Shown one piece after another: positions 6,930 through 7,649 of a stretch of DNA of 7,649 bases. Position 1 is the stretch's first letter, and every line of letters begins with the position of its first letter. A program made the translations under genes and the position numbers. The notes under the pieces are model-generated. The model saw only the letters and a list, made by a program, of their open reading frames with translations, was not told where the DNA came from and did not search any database. The DNA is from Gammaproteobacteria bacterium (GTDB taxonomy: Bacteria; Pseudomonadota; Gammaproteobacteria; Arenicellales; Poriferihabitantaceae). Location of the stretch: contig VXPI01000122.1 in the NCBI GenBank assembly GCA_009839585.1, positions 1 to 7,649 of the forward strand. Reading direction: 5' to 3'.

Positions 6930-7376
6930 ATGACGCTAAAGGAGCGTATCGCTGAAGACATGAAAGTGGCGATGCGTGCTAGGGATACGGTTCGTCTTGA
7001 TGTGATTCGCCTGCTCAAGGCGGCAGTCCAACGCAAGGAAGTAGACGAAAGACGCGAACTGGATGAACAGGAGGTTGAACAGGTCATCCAAAAGATGCTT
7101 AAGCAATCCCAGGAAGCAGCCGAACAATTTACCATGGGGAATCGTCAGGATCTTGCCGACAAGGAGCACCGGTCGGTAGATCTTTTGCAAGCCTATCTAC
7201 CCGAACAACTTTCCGAATCAGAGGTTGCGCAAGCGGTATCGGAAGCGATAGCCGAGAGTGATGCCAAAAGCATGAAGGACATGGGGCGTGTCATGGCTTT
7301 GGTAAAGGAGCGTACAAAAGGCCGGCTGGATATGAAACTGGTCAGCGAAAAAGTCAAGACACTGCTTATTCGGTAG
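6930..7376 (+). CDS. yqeY: GatB/YqeY domain-containing protein
   Basis: Helical cytoplasmic protein of the YqeY family, related to the C-terminal tRNA-contacting domain of the GatB amidotransferase subunit. Its exact function is unknown; a tRNA-related role is inferred from that relationship and from its usual place beside rpsU. The 148-aa product has normal family length. It begins MTLKERIAEDMKVAMRARDT, continues with RLDVIRLLKAAV, has the central YLPEQLSE motif, and ends with MGRVMALVKERTKGRLDMK, all typical. It starts 9 bp after the rpsU stop with no clear ribosome binding site (CCTCTTCC precedes the ATG), which suggests translation coupled to rpsU. No frameshift or missing segment is seen. 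Confidence 0.95.
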   Translation: MTLKERIAEDMKVAMRARDTVRLDVIRLLKAAVQRKEVDERRELDEQEVEQVIQKMLKQSQEAAEQFTMGNRQDLADKEHRSVDLLQAYLPEQLSESEVAQAVSEAIAESDAKSMKDMGRVMALVKERTKGRLDMKLVSEKVKTLLIR

Positions 7377-7649
7377 ATCCGAATTTCTTCAAATCTCGAT
7401 TGCTATGGCTGTCTGGATGATCTAATCCAGTTACTGTACGACTGTTTCCGGTCTCAAGGATAAGAATCCACATGTGCCGAACGCCCTGAATGCAGTGCAC
7501 CTTGTAGCAGTTTCATCTTCCCGTTCAATGACTGAATAGGGTGGGTTTGTATTGGCGGCAACAGATACCCTGATCAAGGCGAGGTGTGCTTGCCGCCGTG
7601 GACGGACGGTTCACTGCACCACTGCAGCCGGAGGGTTTCCAGGGGTTCC
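7377..7649. other. Sequence after yqeY with no recognisable gene
   Basis: This 273-bp stretch reaches the window edge. It holds the 6-bp hairpin at 7413-7430 and an inverted repeat GGCGGCA/TGCCGCC (7554-7560 and 7591-7597, 30-nt loop). A tandem CACTGCAC/CACTGCAG lies at 7612-7627. Short frames run off the right edge on both strands, for example minus from 7647 to a stop at 7528, but none resembles a known protein. DnaG, often the next gene in this order, is not visible. Confidence 0.5.
7413..7430 (+). terminator. Weak hairpin after yqeY, possible transcription end
   Basis: CTGGAT (7413-7418) pairs with ATCCAG (7425-7430) around a 6-nt loop, 37 bases after the yqeY stop. The stem is short and only TTACTGTACGACTGTTT follows, without a solid T-run, so it is at best a weak intrinsic terminator. 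Confidence 0.25.

Noticed and set aside
7528..7649. Minus-strand frame open to the right edge (possible 3' end of a gene)
   Set aside because: Only 39 codons, no recognisable motif, and other frames on both strands are equally open over so short a distance.

Overview
The window reads as ordinary chromosomal DNA of a gammaproteobacterium. The evidence is a helicase IV (HelD-type) protein, an RNase D of standard E. coli length, a murein transglycosylase A lipoprotein, and an S21 gene followed directly by a GatB/YqeY gene. Species or genus cannot be named from this sequence.

Layout, left to right. Bases 1-1374 (+) are the 3' part of a helicase IV-like gene that ends in a cysteine-rich zinc-ribbon tail. 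A 144-bp gap follows; it carries a perfect 16-bp palindrome between two copies of a 12-bp repeat. RNase D (rnd, +) occupies 1519-2649. MltA (-) converges on it with only 8 bp between the stop codons. About 1 kb (3975-4990) then has no recognisable gene, but it contains a 166-bp MITE-like element with 18-bp terminal inverted repeats and a 5-bp target-site duplication. A MATE-family efflux transporter (-) runs from about 6391 down to 4991. A roughly 300-bp divergent intergenic region holds an inverted repeat and a TATAAT box, and leads into rpsU (+) and a yqeY-like gene (+) 9 bp downstream. The last 273 bp (7377-7649) contain no recognisable gene.

The genes are mainly housekeeping: DNA unwinding, 3' RNA trimming, peptidoglycan remodelling, drug or metabolite export and translation. 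They do not form one pathway. The only apparent operon is rpsU-yqeY. In many gammaproteobacteria this pair leads into dnaG and rpoD, but no dnaG start is visible before the window ends.

I see no convincing new biological system. The observations most worth checking are the MITE-like element at 4503-4678, the palindrome with flanking repeats upstream of rnd, and the 5' end of mltA. There the lipoprotein signal sits far from any in-frame AUG, and a one-base frame correction would give a textbook signal peptide.
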